Shown: positions 1-9,280, counted from the stretch's first letter. The stretch: DNA of 64,000 nt from Stappia albiluteola (GCF_014050225.1 NZ_JACFXV010000064.1:186001-250000), one strand, 5' to 3'. Program-made: numbers and translations. Notes: generated from the sequence alone by a model not told the origin.

Positions 1-368
1 TTCCACTGAGCGTTGCCGCACAGGAAATGCCGGTTTTCCAGCGTTTTGCCACGATCGGCGGCGCGGCGCAAGTTTCGCCGGCCATCGGTCGATGCGCCAG
101 ATTGTCCATGCCTGGCCGGGCACCGCATCCGCATGCCGATCCGATCTGGCGATGCCGACGCCCGATTTCGTCTCCCTGTTGCGAAAAAGCCCGCTGAATT
201 GGCCTGAACATGCCCTAAATGGGGTGGCTGACGGGCTTTCGGAGACAGTACCGCTGTGTTAGGAAGTCCCGGTTTGAACGAGATAAACGGTTCGCGCGCG
301 GACGATCGGGACACCCTGTGCCGAACAGTCTGCGTCGGAAGCCGGACAACACGAACTGCGGGACAGGG
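1..368. other. Upstream region of fabA, no gene recognised
   Basis: I see no recognisable gene in this stretch. One plus-strand frame is open from the window edge to about base 258 and another runs from 13 to 207, but neither translation resembles a known family. In other rhizobia the iron regulator gene irr lies next to fabA; I looked for Irr-like sequence on both strands and did not find it. The region probably contains the fabA promoter and may hold the 3' end of a gene that lies outside the window. Confidence 0.4.
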
Positions 369-884
369 ATGCTAGAGCGGCAATCGAGCTACGATTACGA
401 AGACCTGCTGAAATGCGGGCGCGGGGAACTGTTCGGGCCCGGCAATGCGCAATTGCCGCTTCCTCCCATGCTGATGTTCGACCGCATCACCCAGATTTCC
501 GACACGGGCGGTGAATTCGACAAGGGTCTCGTCCGCGCCGAGCTCGATATCAAGGAAGACCTCTGGTTCTTCCCCTGTCATTTCCAGGGCGATCCCGTCA
601 TGCCGGGCTGTCTCGGTCTCGACGCGCTGTGGCAGATGACCGGCTTCTTCCTCGGCTGGCTCGGCGAACGCGGCCGCGGCCGCGCCATTTCCACGGGCGA
701 GATCAAGTTCTCCAAGATGGTCACGCCGTCCACCAAGCTGGTGGAATACGGTGTCGATATCAAGCGCGTGCGGACCGGCCGCCTCGTGCTTGGCATCGCC
801 GACGGCTGGCTGAAGGCCGATGGCGAGACTATCTATCAGGCGAAGGACCTCAGGGTCGGCCTCTTCCGCATGGAAGACGCCTGA
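369..884 (+). CDS. fabA: 3-hydroxydecanoyl-ACP dehydratase/isomerase FabA
   Basis: This cytoplasmic hot-dog-fold enzyme dehydrates 3-hydroxyacyl-ACP and isomerises trans-2-decenoyl-ACP to the cis-3 form, which opens the branch to unsaturated fatty acids. The translation has 171 residues, the usual length. It carries the core [11 protein letters not shown] at about 30-40 and the active-site stretch [14 protein letters not shown], with the catalytic His at 71, followed by Asp at 85. I chose the ATG at 369, preceded by GGGACAGGG, over an in-frame extension of 50 residues that has no family counterpart. It is the first gene of a fabA-fabB-fabI cluster; fabB starts 91 bases downstream, so they are probably co-transcribed. 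Confidence 0.96.
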   Translation: MLERQSSYDYEDLLKCGRGELFGPGNAQLPLPPMLMFDRITQISDTGGEFDKGLVRAELDIKEDLWFFPCHFQGDPVMPGCLGLDALWQMTGFFLGWLGERGRGRAISTGEIKFSKMVTPSTKLVEYGVDIKRVRTGRLVLGIADGWLKADGETIYQAKDLRVGLFRMEDA

Positions 885-975
885 TCGCGCTGAAGGATCT
901 CAGCTTACGTTTTCAGCAGTTACCGGCAGGCGCCCCGCACGGAAGGGCATCTCCGGCAAGGAATGGGAGACCGCG

Positions 976-2193
976 ATGAGGCGGGTAGTGGTAACCGGCA
1001 TGGGCATCGTTTCGTCGATCGGCGGCACGACCCAGGAGGTGATGGCGAGCCTTCGCGAAGGCAAATCCGGCATCGTCAAGGCGAACGACTACGAAAACCT
1101 TGGCTTTCGATGCCGCGTCCATGGCGCGCCGACCGTAGACCCGTTCGAGGTTCTCGACCGCCGCACCACCCGTTTCATGGGGGCGGGCGCCGCCTGGAAC
1201 TACATCGCCATGCAGCAGGCGATCTCCGATTCCGGCCTTGAGGACGGCGACATCACCAACGAGCGCACGGGCATCATCATGGGGTCCGGCGGCCCGTCGA
1301 CACGCGCCATCGTGGAAGCCGCCGACATCACCCGCGAGAAGGGACCGAAGCGCATCGGCCCGACGGCCGTGCCCAAGGCGATGAGCTCGACCAATTCGGC
1401 GACGCTTGCCACGCCCTTCAAGATCCACGGCGTCAACTATTCGATCTCGGCGGCCTGCGCGACCACCAACATCTGCATCGGCAACGCGGCCGAGCTGATC
1501 CAGTGGGGCAAGCAGGACATCGTCTTCGCCGGCGGCGGCGAGGAACTCGACTGGACGCTCTCCAACCTCTTCGATGCGATGGGCGCGATGTCGTCCAAGT
1601 ACAACGACACGCCGGCCACCGCCTCGCGTCCCTATGACAAGAACCGCGACGGCTTCGTCATCGCCGGCGGTGCCGGCGTGCTGGTGCTGGAGGAACTGGA
1701 GCACGCCAAGGCGCGCGGCGCCAGGATCTATGCCGAGATCATCGGTTATGGCGCGACGTCGGACGGCTACGACATGGTCGCTCCTTCCGGCGAGGGGGCG
1801 GAGCGCTGCATGAGGCTCGCGCTCGCCAATGTCCGCGAGCCGATCGACTACATCAATCCGCACGCGACCTCCACGCCGGTGGGCGACGCCAGGGAGATCG
1901 AGGCGATCCGCGCGGTCTTCGGCGACAACGTGCCGAGCATCTCCGCCACCAAGGCGCTGTCCGGCCATTCGCTCGGCGCGGCCGGCGTGCATGAGGCGAT
2001 CTATTCGATCCTGATGATGCAGGGCGATTTCATCGCGCCTTCAGCCCATATCGAGGAAATCGACCCCGCCTTTGCCGACATGCCGATCGTGCGCGAGCGC
2101 GTCGACAATGCCGGCCTCAACTGCGTCCTGTCGAACGGCTTCGGCTTCGGCGGGACCAACGCCTCGCTCGTCTTCCGCCGCTATCAGGCGTAA
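976..2193 (+). CDS. fabB: 3-oxoacyl-ACP synthase I FabB
   Basis: FabB is the beta-ketoacyl-ACP synthase that elongates the cis-3-decenoyl-ACP made by FabA. The 405-residue translation begins [17 protein letters not shown], the typical thiolase-fold start. The nucleophile Cys lies in SISAACATT at about residue 164, and the two catalytic His residues lie in [11 protein letters not shown] and [15 protein letters not shown] chose the ATG at 976 because an open frame reaching back to 820 overlaps fabA and adds no conserved sequence. It sits between fabA and fabI, a conserved alphaproteobacterial order for the FabA/FabB route to monounsaturated membrane lipids. Confidence 0.96.
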   Translation: MRRVVVTGMGIVSSIGGTTQEVMASLREGKSGIVKANDYENLGFRCRVHGAPTVDPFEVLDRRTTRFMGAGAAWNYIAMQQAISDSGLEDGDITNERTGIIMGSGGPSTRAIVEAADITREKGPKRIGPTAVPKAMSSTNSATLATPFKIHGVNYSISAACATTNICIGNAAELIQWGKQDIVFAGGGEELDWTLSNLFDAMGAMSSKYNDTPATASRPYDKNRDGFVIAGGAGVLVLEELEHAKARGARIYAEIIGYGATSDGYDMVAPSGEGAERCMRLALANVREPIDYINPHATSTPVGDAREIEAIRAVFGDNVPSISATKALSGHSLGAAGVHEAIYSILMMQGDFIAPSAHIEEIDPAFADMPIVRERVDNAGLNCVLSNGFGFGGTNASLVFRRYQA

Positions 2194-2237
2194 GCGTCCG
2201 GTCATTCGATTTTCCAGATTACTAGCGGGAGTAACCT

Positions 2238-3053
2238 ATGGCCGGGCTTATGGAAGGCAAGCGTGGTCTTGTGATGGGCGTTGCCAACGATCATTCGATC
2301 GCATGGGGCATCGCCAAGGCGCTCGCCGGGCAGGGTGCGGAACTGGCTTTCACCTATCAGGGTGACGCCTTCGCCCGGCGCGTGAAGCCCCTGGCGGAAA
2401 GCGTCGGGAGCAGGCTGATGCTTCCTTGCGACGTGGAGGACATCGCCTCGGTAGACGCCGTGTTCGACGCCCTCAAGGCGGAATGGGGCAGCATGGATTT
2501 CCTCGTCCATGCCATCGGCTTTTCCGACAAGAACGAACTGCGCGGCCGCTATGCCGACACCAGCCGGGAGAATTTCTCCCGCACCATGGTGATCTCCTGT
2601 TTCTCCTTCACCGAGGTGACGAAGCGGGCGGCCGAAATGATGCCGAACGGCGGCTCGGTCCTGACGCTGACCTATGGCGGTTCGACGCGCGTCATGCCGA
2701 ATTACAACGTCATGGGCGTTGCCAAGGCCGCGCTCGAATCCTCCGTGCGCTACCTCGCCATGGACTATGGCCTGCAGGGCATCCGCGTGAACGCGATATC
2801 CGCCGGCCCGGTGCGTACCCTTGCCGGTTCGGGCGTTTCCGATGCCCGGCTGATGTTCAAGTTCCAGCAGCAGCATTCGCCGCTCGGCCGCACCGTGACA
2901 ATCGACGAAGTGGGAGGTTCGGCGCTCTATCTGCTGTCGGACCTGTCGGCAGGCGTAACCGGCGAGGTGCATTTCGTCGACAGCGGCTACAGCATCGTTT
3001 CGATGCCACGCCTCGATGCGCTGAAAAGCCAGGAAGCCGTTTCGGGCGACTAA
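2238..3053 (+). CDS. fabI: Enoyl-ACP reductase (NADH) FabI
   Basis: FabI catalyses the last reduction of each fatty acid elongation cycle, trans-2-enoyl-ACP to acyl-ACP, with NADH. The 271 residues form a divergent short-chain dehydrogenase: the nucleotide loop GVANDHSIAWG is at about 14-24, and the catalytic Tyr and Lys sit in YNVMGVAKAAL with the six-residue spacing typical of FabI. The ATG follows GCGGGAGTAACCT, a fair ribosome binding site. It is the third gene of the fab cluster, 44 bases after fabB, and is followed by a hairpin shared with the converging SH3 gene. Rhizobia often carry a second fabI elsewhere. Confidence 0.95.
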   Translation: MAGLMEGKRGLVMGVANDHSIAWGIAKALAGQGAELAFTYQGDAFARRVKPLAESVGSRLMLPCDVEDIASVDAVFDALKAEWGSMDFLVHAIGFSDKNELRGRYADTSRENFSRTMVISCFSFTEVTKRAAEMMPNGGSVLTLTYGGSTRVMPNYNVMGVAKAALESSVRYLAMDYGLQGIRVNAISAGPVRTLAGSGVSDARLMFKFQQQHSPLGRTVTIDEVGGSALYLLSDLSAGVTGEVHFVDSGYSIVSMPRLDALKSQEAVSGD

Positions 3054-3081
3054 GCCGAAACGGTCCGGATCGTCAGATCGC

Positions 3082-3114
3082 AAACGCGCCCGCGCGAACC
3101 CGCCGGGCGCGTTT
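3082..3114. terminator. Bidirectional hairpin between fabI and the SH3 gene
   Basis: AAACGCGCCCG at 3082-3092 pairs perfectly with CGGGCGCGTTT at 3104-3114, giving an 11 bp stem with A/T ends on both strands. It lies between two convergent genes and can end transcription of both. Confidence 0.75.
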
Positions 3115-3115
3115 C

Positions 3116-3679
3116 CTATTCTATCTTCTCGTCGGGATAGATGCCGAAGAGCCGCGTCTGGTCGACCCAGCCGTTGAAACCCGGCCCAGAAACCCGGCAC
3201 CAGCCGCCGTCGCATTTTTCCACGTCGACCAGCACATTGGGTGAAAGTTCCGCGACGATCCTGCCATCCGAATCCGCGGAGGCCCGCAAGGGAGTCCGCG
3301 CTTCGCTCTCCCAGGGCGTCACGAGGCCCGTTCTCTTGCCCGACAGCAGGGAGTGGAACACCCATCCTTCTCCACCTTCCCAATCGCGAATGCGCCGCCA
3401 GGTGTCGAATTCCTGCACGATCTCGACCGGCAGGCCGGCCCGCACGAAAGTCCAGGCCACCTCGTGTTCCTGGGTCGGACCCTTGCGCACATTCACGCGG
3501 TCCGACTTGAGGCTGACGAACCGCGGCACCGGCAGGCCGCTGGAGCCGGTGCGCGTGGTCTGGGCGAGCGCCGGCTGCAGGCAGAAAGCGGCGAGGGCAA
3601 GGAACACGGCTGCAACCGCCCGGGCCGGCCTGAAGCCCGGCCCTCCCGAATTTTCATTCCGCCGCATCGCTTTCAACAT
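3116..3679 (-). CDS. Exported SH3-domain protein
   Basis: This is a predicted periplasmic protein with two bacterial SH3-like repeats. The 187-residue translation starts with a basic stretch and a hydrophobic segment (AVAAVFLALAAFCLQPALAQ), which looks like a Sec signal peptide ending in ALA-Q. The first SH3 repeat is marked by VNVRKGPTQEHEVAW and GEGWVFHSLL, the second by PLRASADSDGRIVAEL and WCRVSGPGFNGWVD. I chose the ATG at 3679 because AAGGA lies six bases upstream; an open frame extends to a GTG at 3748 without such a site. Such domains often bind cell wall, but the substrate is unknown. It converges with fabI across a shared hairpin. Confidence 0.8.
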   Translation of the reverse strand: MLKAMRRNENSGGPGFRPARAVAAVFLALAAFCLQPALAQTTRTGSSGLPVPRFVSLKSDRVNVRKGPTQEHEVAWTFVRAGLPVEIVQEFDTWRRIRDWEGGEGWVFHSLLSGKRTGLVTPWESEARTPLRASADSDGRIVAELSPNVLVDVEKCDGGWCRVSGPGFNGWVDQTRLFGIYPDEKIE

Positions 3680-3916
3680 TTCCATTCCTTTTGCGCATCC
3701 ATCTGGCATTTGGCACGAAATCAGGCCTCGACCAAGGCTCAAGTTCACTTAACTGCGGCAACGGTGCATGCTGTCCCTCACATCCCATCCCTTGTAATGA
3801 GCCGCTCTTCTGCTAAGGAGAAGGGAAGAGATGGCCGGATCACCGACCATGATCCGCGACCATGGTGAACCGTCAGGGTTAATGGGCCCTCAACCCCGTG
3901 CGCAAGGCGGACAAGC

Positions 3917-4903
3917 ATGCCGAAAAAGAAGCCCCTCGTCGTCGTGACACGCAAGCTTCCCGTCGTTGTGGAAACGCGGATGCGGGAGCTGTTCGAGACG
4001 CGGCTTAACGAGGCCGACCGGCCGATGAGCCAGGCGGAACTGGTCGAAGCGGTCAAAACGGCGGATGTCATCGTCCCCACGGTCACGGACCGGATCGATT
4101 CCGCGGTACTGTCGCAGGCGGGCCCCAATCTCAAGCTGGTCGCCAATTTCGGCAATGGCGTCGACAATATCGACGTCGTCACCGCCAACAATCGCGGCAT
4201 CACGGTCACCAACACGCCGGGCGTGCTGACCGAAGACACCGCCGACATGACCATGGCCCTGATCCTCGGCGTCGCCCGCCGCATGGCCGAGGGCATCAAG
4301 GTGATGGAACACGGCGATTGGAAGGGCTGGTCGCCGACATGGATGCTCGGGCACCGCATCTGGGGCAAACGCCTCGGCATCGTCGGCATGGGCCGCATCG
4401 GCCAGGCCGTCGCCCGGCGCGCCAAGGCCTTCGGCATGTCGATCCACTACCACAACCGCCGCCGCCTTCCGGCCTCGATCGAGGACGGCCTCGAAGCGAC
4501 CTACTGGGAGAGCCTCGACCAGATGCTCGCCCGCATGGACGTGGTGTCGATCCACTGCCCGCACACGCCGGCGACCTATCACCTTCTGTCCGCCCGCCGC
4601 CTCAAGCTGCTGAAGCAGGCCGCCTATATCATCAACACCGCCCGCGGCGAGGTCATCGACGAGAACGCCCTGATCCGCCAGCTGGAAAGCGGCGAGCTTG
4701 CCGGCGCCGGCCTCGACGTGTTCGAGCATGAGCCCGCGGTCAATCCCAAGCTGGTCAAGTCGGACAGGGTGGTGCTGCTGCCGCATATGGGCTCGGCCAC
4801 GATCGAAGGCCGCATTGACATGGGCGAGAAGGTCATCATCAACATCAAGACCTTCATGGACGGCCACCGTCCGCCGGATCGCGTCCTGCCGTCGATGCTC
4901 TGA
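3917..4903 (+). CDS. D-2-hydroxyacid dehydrogenase (glyoxylate/hydroxypyruvate reductase type)
   Basis: This is an NAD(P)-dependent D-isomer 2-hydroxyacid dehydrogenase, probably acting on glyoxylate, hydroxypyruvate or glycerate. The 328 residues hold the Rossmann motif GMGRIGQAVARRAKAFGM around 155, the catalytic Arg in NTARGEVID, the Glu in DVFEHEP and the His in LLPHMGSAT. The closest match I recall is the GyaR/GRHPR subgroup, but the exact substrate cannot be read from sequence. It is transcribed alone, divergent from the SH3 gene, and converges with the formyltransferase-like gene. A RIME-like repeat starts two bases after its stop codon. Confidence 0.88.
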   Translation: MPKKKPLVVVTRKLPVVVETRMRELFETRLNEADRPMSQAELVEAVKTADVIVPTVTDRIDSAVLSQAGPNLKLVANFGNGVDNIDVVTANNRGITVTNTPGVLTEDTADMTMALILGVARRMAEGIKVMEHGDWKGWSPTWMLGHRIWGKRLGIVGMGRIGQAVARRAKAFGMSIHYHNRRRLPASIEDGLEATYWESLDQMLARMDVVSIHCPHTPATYHLLSARRLKLLKQAAYIINTARGEVIDENALIRQLESGELAGAGLDVFEHEPAVNPKLVKSDRVVLLPHMGSATIEGRIDMGEKVIINIKTFMDGHRPPDRVLPSML

Positions 4904-4904
4904 G

Positions 4905-5022
4905 CTAGAGCGCTTTCCACGAAAGCGGGATCGCTTTCGTGACAAGAAATCGCTCCAGGATCAATGCTTTGAGCATATCCTTGTTGCCAAATCCGATTCA
5001 GATTTGGCGGGATATGCTCTAG
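4905..5022. repeat. RIME-like intergenic mosaic repeat, copy A
   Basis: This 118-base element begins CTAGAGC and ends GCTCTAG, so its ends are inverted repeats. It contains two palindromes: one built around CACGAAAGCG and CGCTTTCGTG at 4918-4941, and one of GAGCATATCC paired with GGGATATGCTC, enclosing CCAAATC paired with GATTTGG (4971-5019). A near-identical sequence lies at 53064-53180 and a degenerate one at 50598-50677. Two large palindromes in about 110 bases in intergenic DNA match the description of RIME elements of Rhizobium. It fills the gap between two convergent genes and may act as a terminator for both. Confidence 0.8.
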
Positions 5023-5576
5023 CGGCCGAGATCCCGCTTCCGCCGAATCGGGCCGCTCCATGCATCGCCCGAAGGCTGCAACGGCCGGGAAATATCGGCA
5101 AGCCGCGGCGCATGGCGACGAGCCAGCGTCACGAGATGCCGGTAGGCCTCGATGCTGATCTGCTCTTCCCGAAGATCGTCTTCGAGTTCGAAACGGCTTG
5201 CCTCGACGATCGGCCCGCTGTCCACCTCGGCCGCCATCTCATGCAGCGTCACGCCGAAATCCCTCGCCTTCTCGCGCGCCGCGAAGGCAGCCGGGCGATA
5301 GCCGCGCCGCTCCGGCGGGCCGGGATGGAAATTATAGGCGCGCCCCGGCAATTGCCTGAGGATCGACGGCGGCACGATCACCGGGCTGCAGAAGGAAATC
5401 AGGCGGGAGGCGGGGCCGCCCCGCATGACGGCGGAAAGCTCGGCGGCGCTGCCGGCCAGGCGGAATTCCGCTTCCGGCACATGAGGGCGCAAAAGCTCGC
5501 GGAAGAAGGCGCCTTCCTCCGGCTGCATCAGCAGCAGGAATATTTCTCGACCTATTTTTCGAGATAGCGGGTCCAA
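5019..5576 (-). CDS. Free-standing formyltransferase-domain protein
   Basis: The 185-residue product resembles the N-terminal catalytic domain of the formyltransferase family (methionyl-tRNA or sugar-nucleotide formyltransferases). The family's catalytic Asn and His appear in YNFHPGPPERRG and the Asp in AAEVDSGPIV. It lacks the C-terminal tRNA-binding domain of Fmt, so it is not the housekeeping enzyme; the acceptor is unknown. I chose a TTG start at 5576 because GGGAGAGG lies six bases upstream; an ATG at 5528 has no such site. The start overlaps the end of dnaQ by 25 bases, so the two are probably co-translated. Its stop codon TAG lies inside the CTAGAGC end of the neighbouring repeat. Confidence 0.7.
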   Translation of the reverse strand: MDPLSRKIGREIFLLLMQPEEGAFFRELLRPHVPEAEFRLAGSAAELSAVMRGGPASRLISFCSPVIVPPSILRQLPGRAYNFHPGPPERRGYRPAAFAAREKARDFGVTLHEMAAEVDSGPIVEASRFELEDDLREEQISIEAYRHLVTLARRHAPRLADISRPLQPSGDAWSGPIRRKRDLGR

Positions 5577-6262
5577 AGCGACGCCTCTCCCATCCCGCCG
5601 ATGAAGGCTTCATGGGCCGAGCTTTCCGTCTGGCTCAGGCGCGGCGGCAGAGCCTGCGGCCGAGCGCGCGCGGCCCGTCTCTCGCCACTGCCGAATGTCT
5701 GCGCCGCGGCGGCCGCCATATCTTCCGGCATCAGCGCGAGGCCCGCCTGCTTGCCGCCGATGAGCTCGATATAGACTTCTGCCAGCAGTTCGGCATCGAG
5801 GAGAGCGCCGTGCCTTGTGCGCCGCGAATTGTCGATCCCGTAGCGCGAGCACAACGCATCCAGCGACGCCGACCCGCCCGGATGCTTGCGCCGCGCCAGC
5901 GCCAACGTATCCAGAACCTGCGTCGGCGGGATCGCCGGAATGCCCACCCGTCCGAGCTCCATGTTAATAAAGCCCATGTCGAAGCTGGCATTGTGGATCA
6001 CCAGCACGGCGTCGGCGACGAAATCCAGGAACTCGCCGGCGATATCGGCGAATTTCGGCTTGTCCGACAGAAATTCCGCAGATAGCCCGTGCACGTTGAA
6101 CGCCTCGATCGGCATGTCGCGTTCGGGATTGATATAGACGTGGTAGGAGCGCCCGCTCGGCACGTGGTTGATCAGCTCGACACCGCCGATCTCCACCAGC
6201 CGGTCGCCGTTTTTCGGATCGAGCCCGGTGGTTTCCGTATCGAACGCGATTTCCCTCAGCAT
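5552..6262 (-). CDS. dnaQ: DNA polymerase III epsilon subunit DnaQ
   Basis: DnaQ is the 3'-5' proofreading exonuclease of the replicative polymerase. The 236-residue product starts MLREIAFDTETTG, which is ExoI of the DEDDh family; further conserved residues follow in HNASFDMGFIN (ExoII) and RTRHGALLDAELL (ExoIII). A clamp-binding stretch is likely near the C terminus. The frame is open far upstream to 6646, but the conserved start and the neighbouring coaE gene place the beginning at 6262. It lies in a minus-strand run with coaE, aroE and maf, pointing away from the origin. In many rhizobia secB lies next to dnaQ; it is absent here. Confidence 0.94.
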   Translation of the reverse strand: MLREIAFDTETTGLDPKNGDRLVEIGGVELINHVPSGRSYHVYINPERDMPIEAFNVHGLSAEFLSDKPKFADIAGEFLDFVADAVLVIHNASFDMGFINMELGRVGIPAIPPTQVLDTLALARRKHPGGSASLDALCSRYGIDNSRRTRHGALLDAELLAEVYIELIGGKQAGLALMPEDMAAAAAQTFGSGERRAARARPQALPPRLSQTESSAHEAFIGGMGEASLWTRYLEK

Positions 6263-6363
6263 GCCACCATCCGAATTGCCGCAAACCTTCGCAATCTTAG
6301 GACAATACGGTCGGCGAAACCGCAGAAATCCGCGGATTTCCCCGTAAATCTGGGCAAGTGCCC

Positions 6364-6951
6364 TTATCCCATCGACTGAACGGCACGCAGGATTGCCGCC
6401 ACGCTCCGTCGCGCGGATTCCATGCCGTGCCCGGTGTCGACAAGGAAATGCGCGCGGCGGCGCTTTTCGGCATCCGCCATCTGCTTGGCCAGGATCGCCT
6501 CGAACCGCCCGGCGGTCATGCCGCCTCTCGCCAGCACCCGCTGCCGCTGGATATCCGCATCGGCCGTCACGACGACAGTAGCCCGCACGCGCCCGTCTCC
6601 GCCGGTTTCGAACAAAAGCGGGATATCGAGCACGGCCACGCGGCAACCCGAAGCTTTCGCTGCGTCGAGAAAGCGGTTTTCTTCGTCGCGCACCAGTGGA
6701 TGGACGATCTCCTCCAGGCGGGTCATCGCTTTCGCATCACCGACCACCCGATCGCCCAGAAGCTTCCTGTCGACCTTGCCGTCCACCGTCGTGCCTGGAA
6801 AGGCCGCCTCGATCAGCGGAGCGGCCCGGCCGTTGTAAAGCCGGTGCACCGCCCTGTCGGCATCGTAGGTCGCCACGCCGGCCTCCGCGAACATCTGCGC
6901 CGTGGTCGATTTGCCCATGCCGATCGAACCGGTGAGGCCGAGGACGATCAT
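6364..6951 (-). CDS. coaE: Dephospho-CoA kinase CoaE
   Basis: CoaE phosphorylates the 3'-hydroxyl of dephospho-CoA, the last step of coenzyme A synthesis. The 195-residue product starts [17 protein letters not shown], with the P-loop at about residues 8-16. The lid and CoA-binding portion includes DADRAVHRLY and HPLVRDEE. The start codon overlaps the aroE stop region by four bases, which suggests translational coupling in an operon maf-aroE-coaE-dnaQ. This order is common in Rhizobiales close to the replication origin. Confidence 0.94.
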   Translation of the reverse strand: MIVLGLTGSIGMGKSTTAQMFAEAGVATYDADRAVHRLYNGRAAPLIEAAFPGTTVDGKVDRKLLGDRVVGDAKAMTRLEEIVHPLVRDEENRFLDAAKASGCRVAVLDIPLLFETGGDGRVRATVVVTADADIQRQRVLARGGMTAGRFEAILAKQMADAEKRRRAHFLVDTGHGMESARRSVAAILRAVQSMG

Positions 6952-7787
6952 GACTTCTTCTCGAGATCCGCGACGACGAGCGCCCTGAGTTCGGGCGTCA
7001 CGTCCGGCCGCACGCCGAACCATTTCTCGAAGCCCGGCACCGCCTGGTGCAACAACATGCCAAGGCCGTCGACCGTCCGGTTGCCCCGCGCCCTTGCCTG
7101 CTTCAACAGGCCGGTTTCAAGCGGCACATAAACCGCATCCATTACCACGGCCGTATCGGGAAGCGGCGACAGGTCGATGTCCAGCGCCGGCTGACCTTCC
7201 ATGCCAAGCGAGGTCGTATTTACGAGGATATCGGCTTTCCCCAGTAAATCACCAAGGTCTTCCCACTTTTGAGCAATCGAGTCGGATCCGAAATAAGAGG
7301 CGAGTTTCTCTGCCTTTTCAAAGGTCCGATTAACGATATGAACAGGCTTGAAGCCTCTTTGGAGAAGTCCCCAGACAATCGCCCGCGCCGCACCGCCGGC
7401 ACCGAGCACGACCGCGGCGCCGGGCTTCTCGTCCCAACCGGGGGCGGACTGGTCGAGGCTTCCGAGAAATCCGGCCGCATCCGTATTCGCCCCGTGCAGT
7501 CTGCCGGCGCCGTCGAGCCAAAGAGTGTTGACCGCCCCGATAGCCCTGGCCGCATCGTCCAGCGTTTCACAGGCCCGCAACGCCGTCTCCTTGTGCGGCA
7601 CCGTGACATTACAGCCGACGAGGCCGCTGGAGGCGAAGTCCCTGTAGAAAAGATCCGCATCCTCGGGCGCAACCGCCTGCCGGTCGTAGACGCCCTCGAC
7701 GCCAAGCGATTTCAGCCAGTATCCGTGGATCATCGGCGAACGCGAATGGGAAACCGGCCAGCCGGTGATCGCGACTTTCCGCATCAT
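6948..7787 (-). CDS. aroE: Shikimate dehydrogenase AroE
   Basis: AroE reduces 3-dehydroshikimate to shikimate with NADPH in the pathway to chorismate. The 279-residue product shows the substrate motifs SHSRSP and NVTVPHKE, an [21 protein letters not shown] stretch with the conserved Asn, Thr and Asp, and the nucleotide loop [11 protein letters not shown] near residue 130. The start has two consecutive ATG codons at 7787 and 7784; the first overlaps the maf stop as ATGA, and its own end overlaps coaE. It is the middle gene of the tightly packed maf-aroE-coaE run. Confidence 0.94.
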   Translation of the reverse strand: MMRKVAITGWPVSHSRSPMIHGYWLKSLGVEGVYDRQAVAPEDADLFYRDFASSGLVGCNVTVPHKETALRACETLDDAARAIGAVNTLWLDGAGRLHGANTDAAGFLGSLDQSAPGWDEKPGAAVVLGAGGAARAIVWGLLQRGFKPVHIVNRTFEKAEKLASYFGSDSIAQKWEDLGDLLGKADILVNTTSLGMEGQPALDIDLSPLPDTAVVMDAVYVPLETGLLKQARARGNRTVDGLGMLLHQAVPGFEKWFGVRPDVTPELRALVVADLEKKS

Positions 7788-8380
7788 GCGTCGATCTCGC
7801 CCAGACGGCGCAACTCGCCAAGCAGCGGCAGGAGCGGCAGTCCAAGGATGGTGAAATAATCGCCCTCGATCTTCTCGAACAGCTGCACGCCAACGCCCTC
7901 GAGCTGGTAACAGCCGACGCTGGAAAGTGCTGAATCGCCGATTTTCGCCAGATAGCGGCCGACGAATTCCGGCGAGAACGGCCGCATCGTCAGATAGGCG
8001 GTGGAAACGGTGTTCCAGACCGTCTGGCCGTCGCGAATAAGAGCGACCGCCGAATGCAGCGCATGCTGCCTGCCAGCAAGCTTCAGCAACTGCCGCCGCG
8101 CGCCTTCCATATCGTCTGCCTTGGTCAAGCGCTCGCCGTCGATATCGAGCACCTGGTCCGCGCCGATCACCAGCACGCCCGGATTATTCCCGCTGACATC
8201 CGTCGCCTTGGCATCCGCCAGGATCGTCGCGATATCGGCCGGCTCCGCGCCGCTTTCCAGCAACGGGGCCTCGACCGCCCGCTCATCCAGCGTCGACGGC
8301 ACGACCCTGATATCCAGCCCCGCATTGCGAAGAAGGTCCGCGCGGATACGGCTGCCGCTCGCCAGCACAAGCTCCGTCAT
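7784..8380 (-). CDS. maf: Maf family nucleotide pyrophosphatase
   Basis: Maf proteins hydrolyse non-canonical or canonical nucleoside triphosphates to monophosphates and were first linked to septum formation. The 198-residue product starts [17 protein letters not shown], which holds the Maf signature SxSxxR, and continues with GADQVL and the YXXL(E/D)GVG-type end motif ([21 protein letters not shown]). Its stop overlaps the aroE start. The gene upstream, ppsR, ends 48 bases before its start, and all read away from the origin region. Confidence 0.9.
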   Translation of the reverse strand: MTELVLASGSRIRADLLRNAGLDIRVVPSTLDERAVEAPLLESGAEPADIATILADAKATDVSGNNPGVLVIGADQVLDIDGERLTKADDMEGARRQLLKLAGRQHALHSAVALIRDGQTVWNTVSTAYLTMRPFSPEFVGRYLAKIGDSALSSVGCYQLEGVGVQLFEKIEGDYFTILGLPLLPLLGELRRLGEIDA

Positions 8381-8428
8381 TGTCTTTCGTCCTGATTTTC
8401 GTTGCAGGATATGCCCAGAATTTTGGCC

Positions 8429-9280
8429 CTAAAGCGTTTGCCCGGACATGGCTTCCGCCCTGTGTTCGCGCAGCAGCCCCATGATTTCGGCCGCCGTCTC
8501 TTCAATGGAACGGCGCGTCACGTCGATCAAGGGCCAACCGCGCTCGGCACATAGTTTCCGCGTCAGCGCCACTTCCTGGGCGATCATCTTGCGGTCGATA
8601 TAGTCCTCGTTCAACCGGCCGACCGGATTGATGCCAAGCACCCGGTTCTGCCGGATATGCTGAATGCGTTCGGCTGACGCGACAAGCCCGACCACTAGCG
8701 GATGACGGATCTCGTCCAGCTGAAAGGGCAGGGCGATACCTGGAACCATCGGGATATTGGCCGCCTTGATACCCCGGTTCGCCAGATAGATGCATGTCGG
8801 CGTCTTCGACGTGCGGCTGACGCCGATCAGCACGACATCCGCCTCGTTGAGATCGCCCGGTATCTGGCCATCGTCATGCAGCATGGTGAAGTTCAGCGCT
8901 TCGATACGACTGAAATAATCGGCGTCGAGCGCGTGTTGTCCGCCGATCCGGCCCGTCAGCGTCACGTTCAGATAAGACTGGAACACCTTGAAGACCGGAT
9001 CGAGGATGTTCACGCAGGGAACGGTCAGTTCCCGGCACGCCCGCTCCAGGCGATGGGCGATTTCCGGATCGACCAGCGTGTAGAGCACGATCCCTGGCGC
9101 CCCCTCGATTTCGGCGATCGCCCGGTCCAGCTGCTTGACCGAACGCACCAGCGGATAGACATGCTCGATAGCCTGGACATTCTCATATTGCGCGGTTGCC
9201 GCACGCGAGACGGTCATCAGGGTTTCGCCGGTCGAATCCGAAACCATGTGTAAGTGAAAGAAGTTACGCACTTTTCCCAA
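8429..9280 (-). CDS. ppsR: PEP synthase/PPDK regulatory kinase-phosphorylase (PpsR, DUF299)
   Basis: This family carries out ADP-dependent phosphorylation and phosphate-dependent dephosphorylation of PEP synthase or pyruvate phosphate dikinase. The product carries HLHMVSDSTGETL at the N terminus and the P-loop IGVSRTSKTPTCIYLA. I chose a TTG start at 9280 (283 residues) because GAGGA lies seven bases upstream; a GTG at 9271 is also possible, and an open frame reaches an ATG at 9367 without family support. This gene is the one called RP001 in Rickettsia. RP001 and hemE flank the chromosomal origin in several alphaproteobacteria, and here hemE lies divergently 436 bases away. Confidence 0.9.
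   Translation of the reverse strand: MGKVRNFFHLHMVSDSTGETLMTVSRAATAQYENVQAIEHVYPLVRSVKQLDRAIAEIEGAPGIVLYTLVDPEIAHRLERACRELTVPCVNILDPVFKVFQSYLNVTLTGRIGGQHALDADYFSRIEALNFTMLHDDGQIPGDLNEADVVLIGVSRTSKTPTCIYLANRGIKAANIPMVPGIALPFQLDEIRHPLVVGLVASAERIQHIRQNRVLGINPVGRLNEDYIDRKMIAQEVALTRKLCAERGWPLIDVTRRSIEETAAEIMGLLREHRAEAMSGQTL

Noticed and set aside
35-368. irr gene upstream of fabA
   Set aside because: irr often lies near fabA in rhizobia, but I found no Irr-like translation on either strand here.
913-1992. Minus-strand frame opposite fabB
   Set aside because: Antisense shadow of fabB, rich in Arg and Ala; no recognisable domain.
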